Below are positions 42,720-50,616 of a DNA stretch of 64,000 nt, piece after piece. The DNA is from an uncultured Winogradskyella sp. (GTDB lineage: Bacteria > Bacteroidota > Bacteroidia > Flavobacteriales > Flavobacteriaceae): contig NZ_CANMJY010000001.1 of the NCBI RefSeq assembly GCF_947498345.1, positions 124,001 through 188,000 of the forward strand, given 5' to 3'. Positions within the stretch are counted from its first letter, which is position 1. The number at the start of each line of letters is the position of its first letter. Below the pieces are notes generated by a model. The model had not been told where the DNA came from. It was given only the letters and a program-made list of their open reading frames with translations, and ran no database searches. Made by a program: the position numbers and the translations under genes.

Positions 42720-43823
42720 TTACATGACAATATCATTCTTCCATACATAAGGTTCAGGAATATCTGTGTCGTCAATAAGTTGTCTGATATCAATTTCAAT
42801 ACCTCTACTCATGTTGGTAATAGGCACGTCGTTTGGTCCGCCTTCAAATGGGTTTTCTGTATTTTCTCCAATAGCTTCCATCGTGTGAAACACCCATGCT
42901 AACAAAGCACTAAAAGGTATCGAAAACCACACAAAATGTTTTGCAATAAATTCCTGAATTAAATGCCCCCAAGATGTCCTTGATTGATGAACTGTTAACT
43001 CACTCATAATATGCTTTCCAATCGATTCAAACTCCTCCATAATTCCATAAGGAATCATCAAAATAAATAGCCAAACAAAAATATAATTCATGGTGGCATA
43101 CTGTCTTGGATACGGGAAATTCTTAATACGCTCACTCTTTCCTTGGAGCGTGTAGAATTCAACCAACATATTCTCCATTTCCATATGCCTAAAATCATCT
43201 ATAAGGCCTAAGGTTTTTAATTCTTTTAATCGCCTAGATTGAATCCCTAAAATTTGTGATGCTTGATTCACTTTAGCAAATAACTCATCATACTCTTTAT
43301 CTGAAACATATGGACTAATAGCTTCTTTGATAGGAATTGTGTCTTCGCAAACCAAATATTGCGATTCACGAAATTCCTTATTAGATTTCTTATTTTTTAA
43401 ATGCATTTCCCAAGGTTTATCCTTTCGCAATTGATATCGCAAAGCCGTAAGCCAAGCCACATGTCGATGTACTAGTTCCTTGTGTATATGATGAAGTTCA
43501 GCTTCAGAGATAGGATTTTTTGCAAATTGATTTGTAATAAAATCTTTAACTTGAATAGTCCAAGATCTCGATGCATTAACAATACCACCCCAAATTTTAC
43601 GAGCTTCCCAAAGCCTATCGTATGAGGCGTTATTCTTAAAACTGACCAAAAAGGCTACAGCTGTACCTAAAACACCTAAAGGCAACCAAGGGACATGTAA
43701 CCATTTTAAGCCAACAATATCAAATAGAATAACTGGTATTGTAGCTAAAATAAAAAAAAGGAATAGATACCTTCGCGTCCATTTAATGACCCCTTTTACG
43801 GGAAATATTCGTCTTGTATACAT
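42720..43823 (-). CDS. bestrophin-family anion channel (first copy)
   Basis: 367 residues with helices near 20-60 and 235-310. It shares 'GKSERIKNFPYPRQYA' and 'NPFEGGPNDVPI' with the next gene, indicating a tandem duplication. The two may form homo- or hetero-pentamers. It begins 33 bp after the 2-oxoacid dehydrogenase E1 gene on the same strand, so it may be read from that operon. No regulatory site was found in the gap. Confidence 0.85.
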   Translation of the reverse strand: MYTRRIFPVKGVIKWTRRYLFLFFILATIPVILFDIVGLKWLHVPWLPLGVLGTAVAFLVSFKNNASYDRLWEARKIWGGIVNASRSWTIQVKDFITNQFAKNPISEAELHHIHKELVHRHVAWLTALRYQLRKDKPWEMHLKNKKSNKEFRESQYLVCEDTIPIKEAISPYVSDKEYDELFAKVNQASQILGIQSRRLKELKTLGLIDDFRHMEMENMLVEFYTLQGKSERIKNFPYPRQYATMNYIFVWLFILMIPYGIMEEFESIGKHIMSELTVHQSRTSWGHLIQEFIAKHFVWFSIPFSALLAWVFHTMEAIGENTENPFEGGPNDVPITNMSRGIEIDIRQLIDDTDIPEPYVWKNDIVM

Positions 43824-43856
43824 GAAATTATGTTATATCATGTAATATACAAAAGA

Positions 43857-45911
43857 CTAATAATTAAGCAAGACTTCTATTTTAGCTTTTACCTTTTCGG
43901 TTGAAGGAATCATGGTTTGTTCTAAAGTAGAATTTAACGGGATTGCTGGCATATTTTCGCTTCCAATTGTCATTACTGGCGCATCTAAATATTTGAAACA
44001 TTCTTCTTGAATTTTTCCAGCTAATGCTCTCGCAAAACTATTATTAGAAGGCTCTTCAGTTACCACTAAACATTTACCTGTTTTCTTAACTGACTTCATA
44101 ATTGTGTCTTCATCAAGCGGATATAATGTTCGTAAATCAATGATTTCTATTTGATCTCGCATATCGAGTTCTCCTGACGCATTATAAGCCCAATGAACAC
44201 CCATTCCATAAGTTATTATAGTCAGCGTTTCAACATCATCTTGTTTCCAAATTTCTTGAAGTACCCAAGCTTTGCCAAATGGTAATATATAATCTTCAGA
44301 AGGTTCAACGGATGTTGCACCATTTGTTCCTGGTACTTTAGACCAATACAAACCTTTGTGTTCTAATATAACCACAGGATTTGGGTCGTGATAAGCCGCT
44401 TTCATTAAGCCTTTTAAGTCAGCTCCATTACTTGGATAGGCGATTTTAATACCACGAATATTTGTAATTACACTTTCTACTGAAGACGAATGGTATGGCC
44501 CACCACTGCCATATGCACCAATGGGCACACGAAGAATCATACTCACAGGCCATTTACCATTAGATAGATAGCAACTGCGACTTACTTCAGTAAATAACTG
44601 ATTGAGTCCTGGCCAAATGTAATCGGCAAACTGCACCTCAACAATTGGTTTTAATCCAACCGCAGACATTCCAACCGTGGAACCCACGATAAAAGCTTCT
44701 TGTATTGGCGTATTAAATACACGGTCGTCACCAAACTTTTGAGCTAATGTTGCTGCTTCCCTAAACACACCGCCTAGTCGTCCTCCAACATCTTGACCAT
44801 ATAGCAAGCATTCTTTATGCTCACGCATTAATTCTTCAACAGCAAATAAAGCACAGTCGACCATTACCACTTTATCAGCTCCTTCTGGTTCACGTGTTCC
44901 TTTTTCTTCTGTTATTGGCGTTGGTACAAAATCATGCGTAAATAAATCTTCAGGTTTTGGATTTTCAGCTTCTAAGGCTTTTTCGAAGTCTGATGTTACT
45001 TTTTCTTTAGCTTCATCTTCTATCACATTGACCTCAGATTCAGTAAACCCATTATCTAATAATTGTTGTTTTAAAACCGGATATGGGTCACGTGAACGTG
45101 CTTCGTCTAAATCATCACGATACCATTCCATTCGCACACCAGATGTATGATGATTTAACAACGGAACTTTGGCATGTACTAAAAATGGGCGACGCTCTTT
45201 ACGTATAATCTCAATCACTTTTTCGATAGCTTCATAGCTTTCTATAAAATTAGCGCCATCAATTGAAATCGCATCTAAACCATGAAATCCTTGAGCGTAT
45301 TCAAATGCGTTTTGCGCTCTTGTTTCTGCAGCATTCGCCGAAATATCCCATCCATTGTCCTGTACCAAGTATAAAATAGGCATTTGCTTCAAGGCAGCCA
45401 TTTGGAACGCTTCAGCTATCTCACCTTCAGTCACAGAGGCATCACCAAGTGAACATACTGAAATTGGATTCTCAATAGAATCGTCATTTAAACCTTGTAA
45501 TTCTTTGTATTGCATTCCCATAGCAACACCTGTTGCTGGAATAGCTTGCATACCAGTTGCTGAAGACTGGTGCGGAATTTTAGGCTTATCATCGTCTTTT
45601 AAACTTGGATGCGAATAATACGTTCTTCCACCAGAAAACGGGTCACCTTTTTTAGCTAACAACTGTAACATTAAATCATAGGGCTCTAAACCAAATGACA
45701 ATAACATGGCATCATCCCTATAGTAAGGAAATGCATAATCTTGAGGTAATAATTGCATTCCTAAAGCAACCTGAATGGCTTCATGACCACGAGATGTGGC
45801 ATGTACGTATTTTGAAACTTGCTTAAAGTTTTCTTCATACAACTCTGCCATAGCTTTTGCTGTGCAGAGTTTTGAAAATCCTTTTTTTAATATGTCTTTA
45901 TTCATATTCAT
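43857..45911 (-). CDS. branched-chain 2-oxoacid dehydrogenase E1, fused alpha and beta subunits
   Basis: 684 residues. The alpha half (about 1-320) has the TPP site 'GDASVTEGEIAEAFQMAALKQMPILYLVQDNGWDIS' (GDG-type motif altered to GDA). The beta half (about 345-684) has 'LLYGQDVGG.LGGVFR' and 'PIQEAFIVG'. The fused form is common in Bacteroidota. With the E2 component it decarboxylates branched-chain 2-oxoacids to acyl-CoA. It follows ilvE and E2, fitting that substrate class. Met1 and Met3 are both possible starts; the first lies against a palindromic repeat. No E3 gene is in the window. Confidence 0.9.
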   Translation of the reverse strand: MNMNKDILKKGFSKLCTAKAMAELYEENFKQVSKYVHATSRGHEAIQVALGMQLLPQDYAFPYYRDDAMLLSFGLEPYDLMLQLLAKKGDPFSGGRTYYSHPSLKDDDKPKIPHQSSATGMQAIPATGVAMGMQYKELQGLNDDSIENPISVCSLGDASVTEGEIAEAFQMAALKQMPILYLVQDNGWDISANAAETRAQNAFEYAQGFHGLDAISIDGANFIESYEAIEKVIEIIRKERRPFLVHAKVPLLNHHTSGVRMEWYRDDLDEARSRDPYPVLKQQLLDNGFTESEVNVIEDEAKEKVTSDFEKALEAENPKPEDLFTHDFVPTPITEEKGTREPEGADKVVMVDCALFAVEELMREHKECLLYGQDVGGRLGGVFREAATLAQKFGDDRVFNTPIQEAFIVGSTVGMSAVGLKPIVEVQFADYIWPGLNQLFTEVSRSCYLSNGKWPVSMILRVPIGAYGSGGPYHSSSVESVITNIRGIKIAYPSNGADLKGLMKAAYHDPNPVVILEHKGLYWSKVPGTNGATSVEPSEDYILPFGKAWVLQEIWKQDDVETLTIITYGMGVHWAYNASGELDMRDQIEIIDLRTLYPLDEDTIMKSVKKTGKCLVVTEEPSNNSFARALAGKIQEECFKYLDAPVMTIGSENMPAIPLNSTLEQTMIPSTEKVKAKIEVLLNY

Positions 45912-45930
45912 TTACTGTGAAGGCAGGAAT
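45910..45930. repeat. degenerate ATTCCTG...CAGGAAT palindrome at the E1 start
   Basis: ATTTACTGTGAAGGCAGGAAT matches the consensus with an altered left arm. It abuts the E1 start codon. Confidence 0.5.
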
Positions 45931-45964
45931 CTTATTTTTCAACTTTATTGTTTCTGTGTTAGCG

Positions 45965-46032
45965 ATTGAACGGTTTGTTTGAGCTCCTCGCAGAGAGCGA
46001 GTGTGAAAGCGCGACCCTTGTGGTAACACGCA
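45965..46032. repeat. GC-rich non-coding block between ilvE and E1
   Basis: A block with GCTCCTCGCAGAGAGCGAGTG and 'GAAAGCGCGACCCTTGTGG' has far higher GC than its neighbours. CTCGC and GCGAG form a short hairpin around AGAGA. It looks like a dispersed intergenic element, but only one copy is visible here. Confidence 0.4.
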
Positions 46033-46039
46033 AATTACG

Positions 46040-47107
46040 CTACACTAATTCTTTTCTTGTTTTCAGCATCCAACCAAATGTATCATCTTTCTGACCAGTT
46101 TTAATGGCATTCAAGGTATTGTTAATCTCTAATCCTACCAGACTTTCATCAGATACGTGAATGGTTTCACCTTCTAATCCAATGTCTTGAATATATGCGA
46201 TACCTACTGCTGTTCCTGCTCCAAAAGCTTCTTCTAATGTTCCATTTTGAGAAGCTTCCTTTATCTCTTGCAATGTAATTAAGCGCTCTGTTACCTTAAA
46301 CCCTTTATCTCTAAGTAAATCTATGACGCTCTTTCGGGTTATGCCATCTAATACAGAGCCATCTAGCTTTGGTGTAATGAAATCACCATCTATTTTGAAA
46401 AAGATATTCATCGTACCTACTTCTTGAATATACTTATGTTCTTGTGCATCTAACCACAATACCTGGTCATAACCTTTTGCTTTGGCTAATTCCGTAGGTC
46501 TAATTGCTGCTGCATAGTTACCTGCTGCTTTGGCTTCGCCTGTTCCGCCGTGTGCAGCTCTTATAAATTGCTTTTCTGCCCATAGCTTAATACGCTTACT
46601 AAAAAACGGACCAGCAGGTGATGCCATAATAATGAACTTATAATGTGTAGCGGCACGCATACCAATAAAGGGTTCATCTGCGTACATAAAAGGTCTTAGA
46701 TACAAGGCACTTCCTTCTTTTGGCGGAATCCAATTATGTTCTAAACTTACCAATTCCTTTAAACCTTCAACAAATAATTCTTCGGGGAAATTTGGCATTC
46801 CCATTCGGTCAGCACTTTTGTTTAATCGCTTAGCATTTTGGTCTGGTCTAAACAACATTGGTTCTCCTTCCGTATCCTTGTAGGCTTTCATACCTTCGAA
46901 AATAGCTTGCCCATAATGCAACGCCATTGCTGCCGGATGTGTTGGAATTAGTCCCATTGGAACTATTCTTGGATTTGTCCATTCACCATTTTCATAATCA
47001 CAGATAAACATGTGGTCTGTGAATGTGGTTCCTAATGGTATATTGTCGAAGTCTAAAGCATCAACTTTAGATTGTTCTACTTTGGTAATATTTATATTAT
47101 AAGACAT
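46040..47107 (-). CDS. ilvE: branched-chain amino acid aminotransferase
   Basis: 355 residues, fold-type IV PLP enzyme. 'HYGQAIFEGMKAYK' near 66 and 'EVGTMNIFFKID' near 216 are typical of IlvE type II, and the PLP Lys lies within 'GYDQVLWLDAQEHKYIQEVG'. It transfers the amino group of Leu/Ile/Val to 2-oxoglutarate, feeding the dehydrogenase encoded beside it. It begins 3 bp after the E2 gene. The direction (catabolism or synthesis) cannot be read from sequence; the context favours catabolism. Confidence 0.93.
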   Translation of the reverse strand: MSYNINITKVEQSKVDALDFDNIPLGTTFTDHMFICDYENGEWTNPRIVPMGLIPTHPAAMALHYGQAIFEGMKAYKDTEGEPMLFRPDQNAKRLNKSADRMGMPNFPEELFVEGLKELVSLEHNWIPPKEGSALYLRPFMYADEPFIGMRAATHYKFIIMASPAGPFFSKRIKLWAEKQFIRAAHGGTGEAKAAGNYAAAIRPTELAKAKGYDQVLWLDAQEHKYIQEVGTMNIFFKIDGDFITPKLDGSVLDGITRKSVIDLLRDKGFKVTERLITLQEIKEASQNGTLEEAFGAGTAVGIAYIQDIGLEGETIHVSDESLVGLEINNTLNAIKTGQKDDTFGWMLKTRKELV

Positions 47108-47110
47108 AAC

Positions 47111-48418
47111 TTATATTTTTCTATTGATATCAAATTGTTCAAAATAATCCGCAACGCGACGTACAAAACTTCCGCCTAGAAAACCATCTACGACACGATG
47201 GTCAAAGGATAAGGATAGGTACATCATGCTACGTATAGCTATTTCATCTCCGTTTTCGGTCTCAATAACTTCGGGACGCTTTTTAATAATGCCTAAAGCT
47301 AGAATGGCGACTTCTGGCTGATTGATTATCGGTGTTCCCATAACGCTTCCAAATGTTCCAACATTAGAAATTGTAAACGTGCTTCCTTGAATATCATCGG
47401 CTTTTAATTTGTTCTCGCGAGCTTTTACAACCAATTCATTAACGTTCACAGCCAAAGTTTTTAAATCTTTAGTGTCAGCATTTTTTACTACTGGAACAAT
47501 TAAATTACCGCTTGGTAATGCTGTGGCCATGCCTACATTAATATCTTCTTTTACGATGATATTCTTTCCATCTACAGAGGCATTTATGTTAGGAAAATCC
47601 TTAATGGCTTTTGCAACAGCTTCGACAAATAATGGCGTAAAGGTTAAACGTTCACCATATTTGTCTTGAAATGCTTTTTTGTTGGCATTTCTCCAATTAA
47701 CCATATTGGTGAGATCAGCCTCAACATAAGCCGTGACATGTGGTGATGTATGCTTAGAATAAACCATATGGTCAGCTATCATCTGACGCATACGGTCCAT
47801 TTCTATAATTTTCCCTTTTCCTTTATCAAATGTTAATTGTGGTATTCTATAAGCTGTTGGGTCTTGAGTTACAGGTTGAGCAAATTTATAAGGACGACCA
47901 TCTTCTATATACTGAAAAACATCACTCTTTCTTAATCTGCCTTCTTTACCTGTTGCTGGAACTCTAGCTAATTCTTCAAAGCTTATATGAAGCTCCTTTG
48001 CAATTGAAATTATCAATGGTGAGAAGAACAACGTATTAGAATTTGATACACTAAACTTCTCAGTAGTTTGAGTTGGTGAAACTTTTGGTCTATTAGCTGA
48101 TTTTGTTTGTTTCTCTTTTGAAGGCTTTTCATTCTTAGGTTTACTATCTTTTTTTACTATAGAAACAACAGCTTCACCATTGCTCTGAATTATGGCTATA
48201 GTCTCACCAATTTTAACAACATCATTAGCTTTAAACAAGATTTCTTCAACAATACCAGAAACATTAGATGGAACTTCAGAGTCAACTTTATCAGTAGCAA
48301 CTTCTAACAACATTTCGTCTTCTTCGATAGTATCACCAACATTCTTAAACCACGTTATAATAGCTGCTTCAGTTATACTCTCACCCAATCTGGGCATTTT
48401 AAATTCAATTTTAGCCAA
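47111..48418 (-). CDS. 2-oxoacid dehydrogenase E2 (dihydrolipoyl acyltransferase)
   Basis: 435 residues: an N-terminal lipoyl domain (about 1-80, lipoyl-Lys in 'EVATDKVDSEVPS'), a flexible Pro/Lys/Thr linker, a peripheral subunit-binding domain (about 135-170, 'VPATGKEGRLRKSDVFQYI') and a C-terminal acyltransferase domain with the catalytic 'SFDHRVVDG' near 407. It accepts the acyl group from E1 and makes acyl-CoA. First gene of the operon, divergent from an Lrp-type regulator. Bkd-type rather than PDH is inferred from ilvE. Confidence 0.92.
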   Translation of the reverse strand: MAKIEFKMPRLGESITEAAIITWFKNVGDTIEEDEMLLEVATDKVDSEVPSNVSGIVEEILFKANDVVKIGETIAIIQSNGEAVVSIVKKDSKPKNEKPSKEKQTKSANRPKVSPTQTTEKFSVSNSNTLFFSPLIISIAKELHISFEELARVPATGKEGRLRKSDVFQYIEDGRPYKFAQPVTQDPTAYRIPQLTFDKGKGKIIEMDRMRQMIADHMVYSKHTSPHVTAYVEADLTNMVNWRNANKKAFQDKYGERLTFTPLFVEAVAKAIKDFPNINASVDGKNIIVKEDINVGMATALPSGNLIVPVVKNADTKDLKTLAVNVNELVVKARENKLKADDIQGSTFTISNVGTFGSVMGTPIINQPEVAILALGIIKKRPEVIETENGDEIAIRSMMYLSLSFDHRVVDGFLGGSFVRRVADYFEQFDINRKI

Positions 48419-48441
48419 TCTGAAAATAATTTTACAAGAAT

Positions 48442-48449
48442 CAAAGATA
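48442..48449 (-). promoter_or_regulatory. -7 promoter element of the E2-ilvE-E1 operon
   Basis: Read on the minus strand TATCTTTG fits TAnnTTTG, 23 nt before the E2 ATG. The 166-bp divergent region holds no ORF. Confidence 0.5.
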
Positions 48450-48584
48450 CTTAAAAGCTAATTTTTCGCATGTTAAAAACTTTTAAATTGAACTTAAACA
48501 GAATATTATTCTTTAAAAATGTCTTTATGTAGTATTTTATTCTTATATATTTACATTTCTTAATGTTAAAAAAATAATTTCCTT

Positions 48585-49058
48585 ATGTCATATGCATTGG
48601 ACAAAATAGACACACAAATCCTCTCTATTCTTCAAAAGGACAGTAATCGTACTACAAAGAGTATAGCAGAAGAGCTTGGAATGACAACTTCACCTGTTTT
48701 TGAACGCATTAAAAAATTAGAGAAAGAAGGTTATATTAAAAAATATGTTGCTGTTCTTGACAATAAGAAAATTGGATTAAAACTTACTGTATTTATTGGT
48801 ATTACGCTTCAAGGCCATACCAGAAGTTATTTAGAAAAGTTTGTAACTGAGATCAATAACTTTCCAGAAGTTGTAGAATGTCACCGAGTTAGTGGAAACT
48901 ATGATTATTTACTCAAATTAATAGTCGAAGATATTGAAGCTTATGAAACATTCATCATTTCGAAATTGACACTTTTGCCTTACCTTGGAAATGTTCAAAG
49001 TTTAATTACATTATCTACTGGGAAAGAAACCAATGAAATTGATTTGAGCCGAGTTTAA
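48585..49058 (+). CDS. Lrp/AsnC-family transcriptional regulator
   Basis: 157 residues. N-terminal HTH (about 6-55, 'NRTTKSIAEELGMTTSPVFERIKKLEKEGYI'), then the RAM (Lrp effector-binding) domain (about 68-150, 'VVECHRVSGNYDYLLKLIVED'). Such proteins sense amino acids and often control divergent neighbours. It is divergent from the branched-chain dehydrogenase operon, so branched-chain amino acid control is likely but not shown. No palindrome was found in the 166-bp gap. Confidence 0.92.
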   Translation: MSYALDKIDTQILSILQKDSNRTTKSIAEELGMTTSPVFERIKKLEKEGYIKKYVAVLDNKKIGLKLTVFIGITLQGHTRSYLEKFVTEINNFPEVVECHRVSGNYDYLLKLIVEDIEAYETFIISKLTLLPYLGNVQSLITLSTGKETNEIDLSRV

Positions 49059-49061
49059 GTT

Positions 49062-49658
49062 CTATTTCTTGAAGGTTTCTCTCAATGTCTTATATATATC
49101 GTCCTGAACTTTCATATTGTCCGGAACCTCTCTTAAAGGTTCAACTTCTTTCAATGACTCGTGACAATCCGCTGGTAATTGTTGATAGAGTTCAGTCCCT
49201 TTTGTTTTCCAGGCAATCATTTCATCACTAACTTGTCTAACCACCTTAGCTGGATTTCCAACCACTAAACTACGTTTTGGGATTTTAGTTTCTGCTTTAA
49301 CGAAAGCCATAGCACCAACGATAGACTCATCACCAATTTTGGCATCGTCCATAATAACCGTATTCATACCTATTAAGCAGTTTCTGCCCAAGTTAGCACC
49401 ATGAATAATGGCACCGTGACCAACATGTGCACTTTCTTTTAATACAATGGACTTCCCTGGAAACATATGTATTGTACAGTTTTCCTGAACGTTAACACCA
49501 TCTTCCAAAATGATCTGTCCCCAATCACCACGAATCGTAGCGCCTGGTCCTATATAGCAGTTCTTACCAATGATGACATTACCAGTTACTGCTGCTAAAG
49601 GATGCACAAAACTACTTTCGTGAACTACTGGGATATAACTTTTGAATGAATAAATCAT
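49062..49658 (-). CDS. paaY: phenylacetic acid degradation protein PaaY (gamma-carbonic-anhydrase-like)
   Basis: 198 residues, left-handed beta-helix of hexapeptide repeats ('VIIGKNCYIGPGATIRGDWG', 'VNVQENCTIHMFPGKSI', 'HVGHGAIIHGANLG' with the metal His residues). PaaY is a thioesterase of the phenylacetate pathway, structurally like gamma-carbonic anhydrase. It is the last gene of the paa operon. PaaY in E. coli hydrolyses a toxic dead-end CoA thioester; that role is assumed here. Confidence 0.85.
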   Translation of the reverse strand: MIYSFKSYIPVVHESSFVHPLAAVTGNVIIGKNCYIGPGATIRGDWGQIILEDGVNVQENCTIHMFPGKSIVLKESAHVGHGAIIHGANLGRNCLIGMNTVIMDDAKIGDESIVGAMAFVKAETKIPKRSLVVGNPAKVVRQVSDEMIAWKTKGTELYQQLPADCHESLKEVEPLREVPDNMKVQDDIYKTLRETFKK

Positions 49659-49673
49659 ATATTGTTAATTGTT

Positions 49674-49764
49674 GTCATTCAGAGCGAAAGCGAAGAATCT
49701 CATCATGAGATTGCCATACTTCGACTGCGCTCAGTACAAGCTTAAACTTCGTCCTTGCAATGAC
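49674..49764. repeat. 91-bp non-autonomous repeat element with GTCATT/AATGAC ends
   Basis: GTCATTC at 49674 and GCAATGAC ending at 49764 form inverted ends. The interior has AATCTCAT-C-ATGAGATT and GACTGCGCTCAGT. This is the intergenic 'GTCATTC...CGAAGAATCTCAT' element type familiar from Bacteroidota. Two shorter relatives lie at 23838 and 50541. No transposase is seen. Confidence 0.6.
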
Positions 49765-49768
49765 AATT

Positions 49769-50521
49769 CTATTTAAACCCTTTCAGTTTCTCTTTAGTAA
49801 AATCTGACAAGACTAATCTACCGCTTGTTTGTGCACGTTCTGCTAAAAGTTCATCCCAGTCGTCTGTGCCTTTCCAGAATACTCTTTTCATTTCTAGCAT
49901 AGCTTCAGTGTTATATGAGCATAAATGCTCTGCTGTTGTTTTCACAGCTTCATCTAACTCTTCAGTGCTTTCATAAACATGAGTAAACAAGCCCTTTTGT
50001 TTTGCCCATTCTGCTGGATAAAAGGAATTAGCATCTATGGCAATCTGAGACATTGCGCTTAATCCCATTTTACGTTCTATAGCAGGTCCAACCACAAAAG
50101 GTCCAATACCAATATTTAATTCACTTAGCTTAATGGCTGCAAACTTAGTTCCCATGCAATAATCTGTTGAAGCGGCTAATCCAACACCTCCACCTACAGT
50201 TTTACCTTGAATACGTCCAATAATAAACTTCGGACATTTTCGCATCGCATTAATCACATTAGCGAATCCTGAAAAGAATACTTTTCCTGTTGCTGCATCA
50301 TTGATATTAATGAGTTCCTTAAAACTTGCTCCAGCACAAAATGTACGATCTCCTCCACTTTTTAAAACAATAACTTTTATGTCGTCATTGTTTCCAGCAT
50401 CAGTTATGGTTTGTGCTAGTTTAGCTAATATATCTCCTGGTAAAGAGTTGTGCGCCGGATGAAAAAACTCAATGTATCCTACTTCGTTTTCTATGGTTTG
50501 CTTAACATAAGGGTCACTCAT
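49769..50521 (-). CDS. enoyl-CoA hydratase/isomerase of the paa operon (PaaF-like)
   Basis: 250 residues from the ATG at 50521 (MSDPYVKQ). The ORF-track start at 50542 lies in a palindromic repeat, so the inner ATG is preferred. The crotonase fold has 'DRTFCAGASFKEL' near 60 and 'IQGKTVGGGVGLAASTDY' near 104 (oxyanion hole). 'SELNIGIGPFVVGPAIERK' shows no Glu at the second catalytic position. It probably hydrates 2,3-dehydroadipyl-CoA (PaaF), but assignment between PaaF and methylglutaconyl-CoA hydratase is uncertain. Confidence 0.8.
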   Translation of the reverse strand: MSDPYVKQTIENEVGYIEFFHPAHNSLPGDILAKLAQTITDAGNNDDIKVIVLKSGGDRTFCAGASFKELININDAATGKVFFSGFANVINAMRKCPKFIIGRIQGKTVGGGVGLAASTDYCMGTKFAAIKLSELNIGIGPFVVGPAIERKMGLSAMSQIAIDANSFYPAEWAKQKGLFTHVYESTEELDEAVKTTAEHLCSYNTEAMLEMKRVFWKGTDDWDELLAERAQTSGRLVLSDFTKEKLKGFK

Positions 50522-50540
50522 ATTATTTTCTTTATTTGTC

Positions 50541-50560
50541 ATTCCTGCGTAGGCAGGAAT
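50541..50560. repeat. ATTCCTGC/GCAGGAAT palindrome
   Basis: ATTCCTGCGTAGGCAGGAAT has perfect 8-bp arms around GTAG, in the gap between the paaF-like and paaZ genes. Confidence 0.7.
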
Positions 50561-50588
50561 CTATTTTTTAATTATTACTTAATAGTGG

Positions 50589-50609
50589 ATTCCGCATCAA
50601 GTGCGGAAT
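50589..50609. repeat. ATTCCGCA/TGCGGAAT palindrome
   Basis: ATTCCGCATCAAGTGCGGAAT has perfect 8-bp arms, followed by GACA as in related elements. It lies right after the paaZ stop. Confidence 0.65.
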
Positions 50610-50616
50610 GACAAAA

